Positions 1 to 5,220 of a DNA stretch of 5,332 nt are shown here, in pieces; within the stretch, counting starts at the first letter, position 1, and each line of letters begins with the position of its first letter. The position numbers were made by a program, and so were the translations under genes. Below the pieces are notes generated by a model that had not been told where the DNA came from, ran no database searches, and worked only from the letters and a program-made list of their open reading frames with translations. The DNA comes from Heteroruminococcus sp964369885 (lineage in GTDB: Bacteria; Bacillota; Clostridia; Oscillospirales; Ruminococcaceae): contig CAYJGQ010000118.1 in the NCBI GenBank assembly GCA_964369885.1, positions 1 through 5,332 of the forward strand, read 5' to 3'.

Positions 1-44
1 TGGTGCGTGACGCTGTGTTATCCTTACGCCAATTTTTCCTGCGT

Positions 45-272
45 CGCCTCCCCCGAGGGGGAGGAAGCACGGCAAAGCCGTGTGGGTGGGGGGAGAGTTC
101 CGCCGCAACCATGCGGCCGTCGCCTCCCCCGAGGGGGAGGAAGCACGGCAAAGCCGTGTGGGTGGGGGGAGAGTTCCGCCGCAACCATGCGGCCGTCGCC
201 TCCCCCGAGGGGGAGGAAACACGGCAAAGCCGTGTGGGTGGGGGGAGAGTTCCGCCGCGATTACGCGGCCCG
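45..272. repeat. Tandem array of three 76-bp hairpin-rich units
   Basis: Units begin at 45, 121 and 197. The first two are identical over all 76 bp. The third differs by one base at 219 and by a cluster of changes in its last 20 bases. Each unit strings together three short hairpins: CCTCCCCC/GGGGGAGG around GA, CACGGC-AAA-GCCGTG, and GCCGCA-ACCA-TGCGGC. In the third unit the last hairpin reads GCCGCG-ATTA-CGCGGC, so an A-T pair has become G-C with pairing kept. A further small hairpin, GCCCG/CGGGC, follows at 268-282. Open frames run through the array, but 76 is not a multiple of three, so the frame shifts in every unit and these are very unlikely to be proteins. It resembles dispersed REP-like intergenic repeats of gut Clostridia, which is recall and not a search result. 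Its function is unknown. Confidence 0.93.
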
Positions 273-472
273 CCCTACGGGCATGGTGAATTTATACCCG
301 GTTAAATATAGGCATCATAATCTAAAAATAAAATTATTTGTTGATTTTTATCTTGGCACATGCTCGGATTTTCACTGCATAATTTCATCATGCACTGCGC
401 TATTTTATCTTGATATAGTCCAAACCTGCCCACAAAATTTTTTTAAGAATCCTACCGCTATATGCCCCGTTT
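273..472. other. AT-rich intergenic stretch, no gene recognised
   Basis: No frame here has a ribosome binding site, a domain-like sequence or plausible codon use. The only pattern I see is a 10-base direct repeat, TTTTATCTTG, at 346-355 and 403-412, together with two CACTGC words at 373-378 and 393-398. No tRNA, T-box or other riboswitch signature was recognised. It separates the repeat array from the regulatory region of the transporter operon. Confidence 0.5.
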
Positions 473-517
473 AATTGATAAGAAGTGATAACTCATGGTT
501 ACCACTTCTTATCAATT
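473..517. repeat. Long inverted repeat (15-bp perfect arms)
   Basis: AATTGATAAGAAGTG at 473-487 is the exact reverse complement of 503-517. Inside it, TAAC (489-492) pairs with GTTA (498-501) after one A/C mismatch, leaving a five-base loop (493-497). A second small palindrome, GTAAA-T-TTTAC, follows at 518-528. Neither strand has a T-run directly after the stem, so this is not a canonical intrinsic terminator. It ends 56 bp before the -35 box of the transporter promoter. It could be a regulator site, a Rho-independent-like end for an upstream transcript, or a mobile-element remnant. The sequence does not decide between these. Confidence 0.85.
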
Positions 518-573
518 GTAAATTTTACACAGTAATAAAAAGGATTTAACAATTATTTTCTATCGCAAATTTC

Positions 574-602
574 TGTACATTACTACTTTATCATGGTAAA
601 AT
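574..602 (+). promoter_or_regulatory. Sigma-A-type promoter of the ABC importer operon
   Basis: The -35 box is TGTACA (574-579, four of six matches to TTGACA). The spacer is 17 bp and the -10 box is TAAAAT (597-602, five of six). TG at 594-595 makes an extended -10. Transcription should start near 609, giving a leader of roughly 47 nt before the ATG at 656. No competing promoter of similar quality was seen between 530 and 650. Confidence 0.65.
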
Positions 603-614
603 ACATTTGACCAC

Positions 615-634
615 TCTGCACTACACTGTGCAGA
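615..634. promoter_or_regulatory. Inverted repeat just after the predicted start: possible operator or leader hairpin
   Basis: TCTGCAC (615-621) and GTGCAGA (628-634) are perfect 7-bp inverted arms separated by TACACT. The element begins about 6 bases after the predicted transcription start and ends 6 bases before the ribosome binding site GAGGAG (641-646). A dimeric repressor bound here would block elongation. As RNA it would form a hairpin at the 5' end that could stabilise the message. I do not recognise the motif as that of a named regulator. Confidence 0.5.
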
Positions 635-655
635 AATTGAGAGGAGAACTAAACA

Positions 656-1522
656 ATGAAGAAATTTTTTGCGATGCTACTTGCCATGCTCATGGTATTT
701 TCCATGGCTGCTTGTGCTACCACAGAAGAAACCCCCGACGCTACAACCGAACCTACACCTGAATCCGAGGCAGCACCTGCCGACGCTGAAGCTGCCGAAG
801 ATGCCACCGCAGCCGATGATGACTGGGCATACATACAGGACAAGGGCACACTTGTAGTAGGTATTACAAACTTTGCTCCCATGGACTACAAAGATGATGC
901 CGGCGAGTGGGTTGGCTTTGATGCTGATTTGTCCCGTGCTTTTGCCGAAAGCCTTGGCGTGGCCATTGAGTTTGTTGAGATTGACTGGGACAACAAAATT
1001 CTTGAGCTTGACAGCAAGACAATTGACTGCGTATGGAACGGCATGACCCTTACCGATGAGGTTAAGGCCGGCATGGAAACCACCGTACCCTACTGCAACA
1101 ATGCACAGATCGTGGTAGTTCCTGCCGACAAGGCTGCCGACTACCAGACAGTAGAGAGCATTGCCGAGCTTACCATTGCCGTTGAGGCAGGATCAGCCGG
1201 CGAAGCTGTTGTTACCGACCTTGGTTACACCGCCACCCCAGTGCTTACCCAGGCCGATGCCCTCATTGAGGTTGCTGCCGGCACTTCGGATGCCTGCGTA
1301 ATTGATTCGCTGATGGCAGGCGCTATGGTTGGTGCAGGCACCGGCTACGAGCAGCTTACCTACACCGTTGCCCTCAACAGCGAAGAATATGGCGTTGGTT
1401 TCCGCAAGGGTTCCTCCATGGCACAAAAGCTAAATGAATTCTTTGCTGCATCCTATGCTGACGGAAGCATGACTGCACTGGCCGAAGAGTACGGCGTTCA
1501 GGCTGCTGTAATTGCTCAGTAA
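656..1522 (+). CDS. Amino acid ABC transporter substrate-binding lipoprotein (SBP_bac_3 family)
   Basis: This 288-residue lipoprotein would capture an amino acid or related small solute outside the membrane and deliver it to the permease encoded next. Residues 1-19 are a lipoprotein signal (KK, a hydrophobic stretch, then M-A-A before C20), so C20 should be lipidated. Residues 21-56 form an acidic Thr/Pro/Ala/Glu linker. The two-lobed binding domain spans about 57-288, with GTLVVGI (64-70), GFDADL (87-92), the NGMTLTDE segment (128-135), PY (145-146), AGSAGE (178-183), D217 in the VID segment, and EEYGVGF (243-249). At position 136, where LAO/HisJ-type proteins carry the arginine that grips the ligand carboxylate, this protein has valine. 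The exact ligand therefore cannot be assigned. GAGGAG at 641-646 lies 9 nt before the ATG and fixes the start. It is first in the operon, followed by a hairpin at 1542-1577. Confidence 0.93.
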   Translation: MKKFFAMLLAMLMVFSMAACATTEETPDATTEPTPESEAAPADAEAAEDATAADDDWAYIQDKGTLVVGITNFAPMDYKDDAGEWVGFDADLSRAFAESLGVAIEFVEIDWDNKILELDSKTIDCVWNGMTLTDEVKAGMETTVPYCNNAQIVVVPADKAADYQTVESIAELTIAVEAGSAGEAVVTDLGYTATPVLTQADALIEVAAGTSDACVIDSLMAGAMVGAGTGYEQLTYTVALNSEEYGVGFRKGSSMAQKLNEFFAASYADGSMTALAEEYGVQAAVIAQ

Positions 1523-1541
1523 GTTTTAGTTAAAATCGTCT

Positions 1542-1591
1542 CCCAACCGATATGGCGGTGTCGTCGTATCGGTTGGGTTTTGGTTGTTTTT
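1542..1591 (+). terminator. Intercistronic hairpin with T-rich tail (partial terminator / mRNA stabiliser)
   Basis: CCCAACCGATA (1542-1552) pairs perfectly with TATCGGTTGGG (1567-1577) across a 14-nt loop. It is followed by TTTT, GG, TTG and then TTTTT (1587-1591). The interrupted T-tract suggests incomplete termination. It lies 20 bp after the binding-protein stop codon and before the permease. In ABC operons such hairpins commonly raise the amount of binding protein relative to permease and ATPase by protecting the upstream message and reducing read-through. That role is inferred here. Confidence 0.75.
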
Positions 1592-1640
1592 AGGGGGAGC
1601 TACTCCACCCCACTACTACATTGATGAGGTAGTTTTCGCT

Positions 1641-2357
1641 ATGGATTTTTTCAATAGTTTAGTTGACTTTTTTAGCCGAATAGCTGAACAGTTTCCAACT
1701 GTAATCACTGCTATGAACAGCGGATTTATGCAGACATTGCGTCTGTTTTTTGTTACCCTTGTGGGTGCACTTCCGCTTGGTCTTATTATTTCGTTTGGTT
1801 CGATGAGTCGTTTTGCCCCCCTAAGGAGCATAACACGCTTTGTGGTATGGGTTGTGCGTGGCACACCACTGATGCTACAACTTCTCGTTATTTTTTACTT
1901 CCCGGGACTTGTTTTGGGGGTAAATATTTGGGGTTCCGGCGAGAGCGGACGTTTTACAGCCGCCGCCATAGCCTTTATTTTTAACTATGCCTGTTACTTC
2001 TCTGAGATTTATCGTGGTGGCATTCAGGGTGTTCCACCTGGTCAAAAGGAGGCCGGACAGGTGCTTGGTATGACAAAAACGCAGGTGTTTTTCAAGGTAA
2101 CGTTTTTGCAGATGATAAACCGCATTGTCCCACCCATGTCCAACGAAATTATTACCCTTGTAAAAGACACCTCGCTTGCTCGTATAATTGCTCTTCAGGA
2201 AATAATTTGGGCCGGTCAGTCCTTCTTGAAGGGTAGCGGTGGCATCTCGGGCGAAATTTGGCCACTGTTTTTCACCGGTTTTTATTATCTACTTTTCAGC
2301 GGTCTACTCACATTGTTCTTCGGTTGGGTGGAAAAAAAGCTGGACTACATCAAATAG
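1641..2357 (+). CDS. Amino acid ABC transporter permease (HisM/GlnP-type)
   Basis: This 238-residue inner-membrane protein forms the translocation pore, probably as a homodimer because only one permease gene is present. Hydrophobic segments lie at about 30-52, 66-94, 105-121 and 206-229, with further membrane-associated sequence around 160-190, consistent with the usual five-helix polar amino acid permease. The VVRGTPLMLQ segment (71-80) is typical of the family. The cytoplasmic EAA loop (EAGQVLGM at 137-144, within about 122-156) docks onto the ATPase. A longer frame opens at a TTG at 1584, but that codon lies in the T-tract of the preceding hairpin and has no ribosome binding site. The ATG at 1641 has GAGGT (1626-1630) 10 nt upstream and gives a normal N-terminus, so it is preferred. 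The TAG stop overlaps the ribosome binding site of the ATPase gene. Confidence 0.92.
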   Translation: MDFFNSLVDFFSRIAEQFPTVITAMNSGFMQTLRLFFVTLVGALPLGLIISFGSMSRFAPLRSITRFVVWVVRGTPLMLQLLVIFYFPGLVLGVNIWGSGESGRFTAAAIAFIFNYACYFSEIYRGGIQGVPPGQKEAGQVLGMTKTQVFFKVTFLQMINRIVPPMSNEIITLVKDTSLARIIALQEIIWAGQSFLKGSGGISGEIWPLFFTGFYYLLFSGLLTLFFGWVEKKLDYIK

Positions 2358-2369
2358 GAGGGTTTTGTC

Positions 2370-3149
2370 ATGGCTATGTTGGATGTTATCAACCTCGAAA
2401 AGCACTTTGGCAACACCCAGGTGCTTAAAAATATAAGTTTTTCATTGGAAAAAGGCGACTCTGTGGCTGTTATCGGTTCCTCGGGAAGCGGCAAGACAAC
2501 CATGCTACGCTGCCTTAATTTTCTGGAGCGACCAAGTGGCGGCAAAATTGTGGTAAATGACAAAGTGCTCTTTGACACTGACGACCGCTCCACACTATCC
2601 GAGAAAGAGATTCGCCGAAACAGACTTCATTTTGGCTTGGTGTTTCAGTCGTTTAATCTATTCCCTCAGTATACAGCCCTTAAAAATGTTATGTTGGCCT
2701 GCGAATTACTATCAAAAGATAAAGAGAGTGTTTATGCACATACACCCGAGGAAATTATAAATAATTCCCGTGATCTCTTAAACCGCATGGGATTATCCGA
2801 CAAAATGGACCTTTACCCACACCAGTTGTCCGGCGGTCAACAACAGCGCGTGGCCATTGCCCGTGCGCTGGCGCTAAAACCCGATATACTATGTTTTGAC
2901 GAGCCTACCTCGGCGCTTGACCCCGAACTTACAGGCGAGGTGCTGAAGGTAATTCGCTCCCTTGCCAACCAAAAAACCACTATGATAATAGTAACCCACG
3001 AAATGGCCTTTGCACGCGATGTGGCCGACCGAGTGGTTTTTATGGATGAAGGCGTAATTGTGGAGCAGGGTGATGCAAAACAGGTGATCGATGACCCTCA
3101 GCAAGAGCGAACCCGTAAATTTTTATCCAGATACACAAACGGCGACTGA
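2370..3149 (+). CDS. Amino acid ABC transporter ATP-binding protein (GlnQ/HisP-type)
   Basis: This 259-residue cytoplasmic ATPase hydrolyses ATP as a dimer to drive uptake through the permease just upstream. All expected motifs are intact: an aromatic A-loop residue near F13, Walker A GSSGSGKT (36-43), Q-loop Q93, signature LSGGQ (153-157), Walker B ILCFDEPT (173-180) with catalytic E178, D-loop SALD (181-184) and switch H210. The helical domain between the Q-loop and the signature carries about ten extra residues (around 115-130) compared with typical GlnQ proteins, as judged from memory. AGGAGGG at 2356-2362 overlaps the permease stop and sits 7 nt before the ATG at 2370. A second ATG two codons later would be further from that site. 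The tight spacing implies translation coupled to the permease. A strong terminator follows. Confidence 0.96.
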   Translation: MAMLDVINLEKHFGNTQVLKNISFSLEKGDSVAVIGSSGSGKTTMLRCLNFLERPSGGKIVVNDKVLFDTDDRSTLSEKEIRRNRLHFGLVFQSFNLFPQYTALKNVMLACELLSKDKESVYAHTPEEIINNSRDLLNRMGLSDKMDLYPHQLSGGQQQRVAIARALALKPDILCFDEPTSALDPELTGEVLKVIRSLANQKTTMIIVTHEMAFARDVADRVVFMDEGVIVEQGDAKQVIDDPQQERTRKFLSRYTNGD

Positions 3150-3172
3150 TCACATATTCATACGCAAACAAA

Positions 3173-3208
3173 ACCTGCCCCTAAAAATGGGGGCAGGTAA
3201 GTTTTTTT
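3173..3208. terminator. Terminator of the ABC operon, hairpin usable from both strands
   Basis: CCTGCCCC (3174-3181) pairs with GGGGCAGG (3190-3197) around an A-rich loop, extended by A3173 with T3198. Seven T's (3202-3208) follow three bases later on the + strand. On the - strand the same stem is followed by TTTTGTTT, so it can also end the convergent small gene, whose stop codon lies about 70 bp away. Confidence 0.88.
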
Positions 3209-3268
3209 GTAGAGTAGTTATGCCGTGGCATCACCACTTTACCGCCCCCAATGCTCAAGAGCCGTATA

Positions 3269-3529
3269 TTATGCTGCAGGCATGACATGTGTAGGCCTTG
3301 TGTCTCGGTGCGGTCTGCGTATATGTGTGCGCCCTCTGCGCTTTTGGGGAAGCTCCGCCATCTTGTGGCACTGAAATGCGAAAAACGCAAAAAATGCCAC
3401 CTGAAAAATCATACGTATAAATCCAATTGAGCCGCTATCAAAAGCTCCAAAACTGCCGAAGACCCCTAAAACCACTGATAATATTGCCAAGGTATCGTAA
3501 AGAAACGTCCTAATTGCTCGCTGTTTCAT
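3269..3529 (-). CDS. Small two-helix membrane protein, function unknown
   Basis: I do not recognise a family for this 86-residue protein. Residues 9-30 and about 36-53 are strongly hydrophobic (the second is rich in Phe and Ala) and separated by a short polar turn containing D31. This suggests a membrane hairpin with an N-terminus carrying K2, R4 and R7. The tail (about 56-82) is rich in Arg, His and Lys and probably cytoplasmic. The frame stays open upstream to 3589, but the ATG at 3529 has a perfect AGGAGG (3545-3540) 10 nt before it, and a promoter lies further upstream, so this start is preferred. It is convergent with the ABC operon and divergent from the hydrolase-repressor pair. The strong translation signal and promoter argue that it is real. 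The basic tail looks compositionally different from the hydrophobic part and may be less conserved. Confidence 0.65.
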   Translation of the reverse strand: MKQRAIRTFLYDTLAILSVVLGVFGSFGAFDSGSIGFIRMIFQVAFFAFFAFQCHKMAELPQKRRGRTHIRRPHRDTRPTHVMPAA

Positions 3530-3539
3530 AATGTTTATG

Positions 3540-3545
3540 CCTCCT
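3540..3545 (-). promoter_or_regulatory. Ribosome binding site fixing the start of the small membrane protein
   Basis: The - strand reads AGGAGG here, 10 nt before the ATG at 3529-3527. It is the main reason to choose this start over the longer open frame. Confidence 0.8.
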
Positions 3546-3587
3546 ATAAATGTCACGTTTAACAACCTATTGTCTTTTCTTGTCTTC

Positions 3588-3616
3588 ATATTATCACAAC
3601 TTATTGTTGTTGTAAA
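3588..3616 (-). promoter_or_regulatory. Promoter of the small membrane protein gene
   Basis: On the - strand, TTTACA (3616-3611, five of six matches to the -35 consensus) is followed by a 17-bp spacer and TAATAT (3593-3588). An alternative reading uses GATAAT, shifted by two bases and preceded by TGT as an extended -10, with a 15-bp spacer. Transcription would start near 3580, giving a leader of about 50 nt. Its -35 lies inside the inverted repeat at 3609-3630. Confidence 0.6.
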
Positions 3617-3630
3617 CCCCTTTTTACAAC
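3609..3630. promoter_or_regulatory. Inverted repeat over the - strand -35 box: candidate operator
   Basis: GTTGTAAA (3609-3616) and TTTACAAC (3623-3630) are perfect 8-bp arms separated by six bases. The left arm contains the -35 box of the small membrane protein gene. GTTGTA recurs at 3675-3680 at the edge of the -10 box of the opposite promoter, and ACAAC occurs at 3596-3600. The T-run after 3630 would also allow a weak terminator-like hairpin on the + strand. The overlap with a promoter makes an operator the better reading. Confidence 0.5.
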
Positions 3631-3655
3631 TTTTTTTATATTTTTTATTTTTCTA

Positions 3656-3684
3656 TTTACATTTACACCATTTAGTTGTATAAT
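3656..3684 (+). promoter_or_regulatory. Strong sigma-A-type promoter of the hydrolase-repressor pair
   Basis: TTTACA (3656-3661), a 17-bp spacer and a perfect TATAAT (3679-3684) are present. The 35 bases upstream are almost entirely A/T with long T-runs, which could act as an UP element. Transcription should start near 3691, leaving a leader of about 84 nt. The promoter is back to back with that of the small membrane protein, with 39 bp between the two -35 boxes. Confidence 0.75.
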
Positions 3685-3706
3685 GAATTAAAAGAACACT
3701 CATTAT
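3680..3706. promoter_or_regulatory. Inverted repeat over -10 and start site: candidate repressor operator
   Basis: ATAATGA (3680-3686) and TCATTAT (3700-3706) are inverted 7-bp arms whose centres are 20 bp apart, about two turns of DNA. They span most of the -10 box and the predicted start of transcription. TCATTAT occurs again at 3738-3744 in the leader. A dimeric helix-turn-helix repressor, such as the one encoded at 4593-5210, could use such sites to repress its own transcript. The left arm shares bases with TATAAT, so part of the symmetry may be chance. Confidence 0.4.
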
Positions 3707-3765
3707 GCAGTTTTGGCTGGGCAAGCCTTTTGGGCGCTCATTATTATATAATTCAAAGTAATTTT

Positions 3766-3771
3766 GGAGGT
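3766..3771 (+). promoter_or_regulatory. Ribosome binding site fixing the start of the hydrolase
   Basis: GGAGGT lies directly before the ATG at 3775, with only a few bases between. The longer frame starts at a TTG at 3676, which lies within the promoter itself and cannot be on the transcript. Confidence 0.8.
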
Positions 3772-3774
3772 TCC

Positions 3775-4575
3775 ATGTTATTTGATGCACATATCCATGT
3801 TTTCCCCGACAAACTTAAAGGGAAGGTTTTTTCAAAACTTACCACCATTGCAAAGCATCCTTACTACCGCGATGAGACGGTAGCGCAAGCAAAGTCGGTC
3901 AATTTACAGAGCGGTATAACCCACTGCATCGCCCTAAATATTGCCACTAATCCCTCGCAACAAAGGGCTGTAAACGATTTTGCCATCGCTCAAAATAATC
4001 CATCAGAAGGATTTTACTGCTTTGGCTCGGTACATCCTCTGGCTGATAGCACATGCGAGGAGCTACACCGCATAAAAGAAGCAGGCCTGTTAGGGATAAA
4101 ACTCCATCCCGATTATCAAGAGTTCTTTTCGGATGATCCGAGTATGGGCTCTATTTATGATACCTGCCAAAAACTTGGGCTTATTGTGTCATTCCATGCC
4201 GGCAAGGATCCTTACTCCCCCGACGTCATCCATAACTCCCCCGCAGCTATTAGAAAAATAGCCGATTCTTACAAAAATCTTACCATCATTGCGGCCCATA
4301 TGGGTGGCCTTATGATGTATGATAAGGTGCAGTCTGATCTGTGTGGTGCTTCAAATGTTTATTTTGACACCTCGCTCAGCTCTGCCTATATGGATACAAC
4401 TACTTTTGAACGCCTTGTTTCCTTGCACGGTATAGATAAAATATTGTTTGCCACCGATTCACCCTGGAGTACTGCAACCCTTGAGAAAGATTTTATTGAA
4501 AAGTGTAACTTTTCACACGATGAAAAAGAGCTTATATATTTTAAGAATGCATTTAAAATGCTTGGAATAGATTAA
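3775..4575 (+). CDS. Amidohydrolase_2-type TIM-barrel metal-dependent hydrolase
   Basis: This is a 266-residue cytoplasmic enzyme with no signal peptide. The metal-site pattern of the amidohydrolase superfamily is complete: H6 and H8 in the N-terminal DAHIHVF segment, H111 in GIKLHPDYQ, H141 in FHAGKDPY, H175 in AAHMGG, and D228 in FATDSPW. The C-terminal YFKNAFKMLGI segment (255-265) matches the usual end of the fold. Members of this family hydrolyse C-N or C-O bonds or decarboxylate small aromatic acids. Nothing here identifies the substrate. The length is at the short end for the family. The start at 3775 is supported by GGAGGT and by DAHIH falling at the very N-terminus, as is normal. The repressor gene begins 17 bp after the stop, implying one transcript from the promoter at 3656-3684. 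Confidence 0.88.
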   Translation: MLFDAHIHVFPDKLKGKVFSKLTTIAKHPYYRDETVAQAKSVNLQSGITHCIALNIATNPSQQRAVNDFAIAQNNPSEGFYCFGSVHPLADSTCEELHRIKEAGLLGIKLHPDYQEFFSDDPSMGSIYDTCQKLGLIVSFHAGKDPYSPDVIHNSPAAIRKIADSYKNLTIIAAHMGGLMMYDKVQSDLCGASNVYFDTSLSSAYMDTTTFERLVSLHGIDKILFATDSPWSTATLEKDFIEKCNFSHDEKELIYFKNAFKMLGID

Positions 4576-4592
4576 ATTTTAGGAGTGGAGCT

Positions 4593-5210
4593 ATGTTTGC
4601 ATCCCGTTTAAAAGAACTGCGTCAGGCCAAAAACATCTCGCAGACAGCGCTGGCTGCTGTGCTTGGGGTGTCACAACAAGCGGTTGGCAAATGGGAGGGG
4701 CGCCGCTCCTCACCAGACCCCGACACTGTAGCCGAAATTGCCAATTACTTTGGTGTTAGTGCTGATTTTTTGCTTGGATGTTCGGATCTTAGGCGCCCTG
4801 CGACACAACTCCAGGTTGCTCCCATCGCCGCCCCTATTGTTCCCATTATCGGAACAGTTAGGGCAGGTTATGGTGCCCTTGCTTTCGAGGAGGACTGCGG
4901 AACCTCGGTTGCCGATGTAAGCCATCCTGAAGATTATTTTTACCTTATGGTGCGCGGCGAGAGTATGGAACCACATATTCGTGAGGGCGACCTGGCTTTG
5001 GTTCGCCGTCAACCCGATGTAAACAGCGGCGAACTTGCTGTTGTGGTGGTTGGCGAGGAAGAGGGTACCCTTAAAAAGGTGATAAAAAAGAGTGGTACTG
5101 TTATACTTCAGCCTTTTAATCCCGACTACCCTGCCTTGATTTTCACAGGTCATGATTTGCAGCAACTCCAAATTGTGGGCAGAGTTGTAGAAACAAAAAC
5201 CACCTGGTAA
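4593..5210 (+). CDS. LexA/CI-like self-cleaving repressor (XRE helix-turn-helix plus peptidase S24)
   Basis: This is a 205-residue cytoplasmic transcriptional repressor. Residues 3-61 form an XRE/HTH_3 DNA-binding domain, with SQTALAAVLGVSQQAVGKWE covering the two core helices. A short Pro/Ala-rich linker (about 66-84) leads to an S24 domain (85-205). Autoproteolysis residues are all present: cleavage site A91-G92, nucleophile S124 in GESM, and general base K161 in the TLKK segment. Their spacing (33 and 37 residues) is close to that of E. coli LexA. It should therefore dimerise on DNA and be inactivated by self-cleavage, usually triggered by RecA filaments after DNA damage. The helix-turn-helix is XRE-type, unlike the winged helix of true LexA, so this is a phage- or stress-type regulator and not the SOS master repressor. 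AGGAG (4581-4585) lies 7 nt before the ATG. Likely targets are the divergent promoters upstream of the preceding gene. Confidence 0.9.
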   Translation: MFASRLKELRQAKNISQTALAAVLGVSQQAVGKWEGRRSSPDPDTVAEIANYFGVSADFLLGCSDLRRPATQLQVAPIAAPIVPIIGTVRAGYGALAFEEDCGTSVADVSHPEDYFYLMVRGESMEPHIREGDLALVRRQPDVNSGELAVVVVGEEEGTLKKVIKKSGTVILQPFNPDYPALIFTGHDLQQLQIVGRVVETKTTW

Positions 5211-5220
5211 TTGCGCTCAA

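Noticed and set aside
45..272. CRISPR array
   Set aside because: The repeats are directly adjacent 76-bp units with no unique spacers, and no cas genes are nearby.
3..474. Open reading frames on both strands through the 76-bp array, giving proline/glycine/arginine-rich peptides
   Set aside because: The unit is 76 bp, so each copy is read in a different frame. There are no ribosome binding sites, and the peptides reflect GC-rich hairpin DNA.
607..627. TTGACC and TACACT as a promoter for the importer
   Set aside because: The spacing between them is only 9 bp. The extended -10 promoter at 574-602 fits far better.
1584..1640. N-terminal extension of the permease from a TTG codon
   Set aside because: The TTG sits in the T-tract of the intercistronic hairpin without a ribosome binding site, and the added residues do not look like family sequence.
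3609..3630. BirA (biotin) operator
   Set aside because: The left arm resembles the TTGTAAACC half-site, but the right arm and the spacing between arms do not match, and no biotin genes are present.
3705..3761. Short ORF of 18 codons (MQFWLGKPFGRSLLYNSK) in the hydrolase leader, ending 13 nt before the hydrolase ATG
   Set aside because: It could be a leader peptide, but there is no Shine-Dalgarno sequence before its ATG and no attenuator structure around it. An open stretch of this length is expected by chance.
3676..3774. N-terminal extension of the hydrolase from a TTG codon
   Set aside because: The codon overlaps the -10 box, upstream of the predicted transcription start, and the family begins at the DAHIH segment next to the ATG at 3775.
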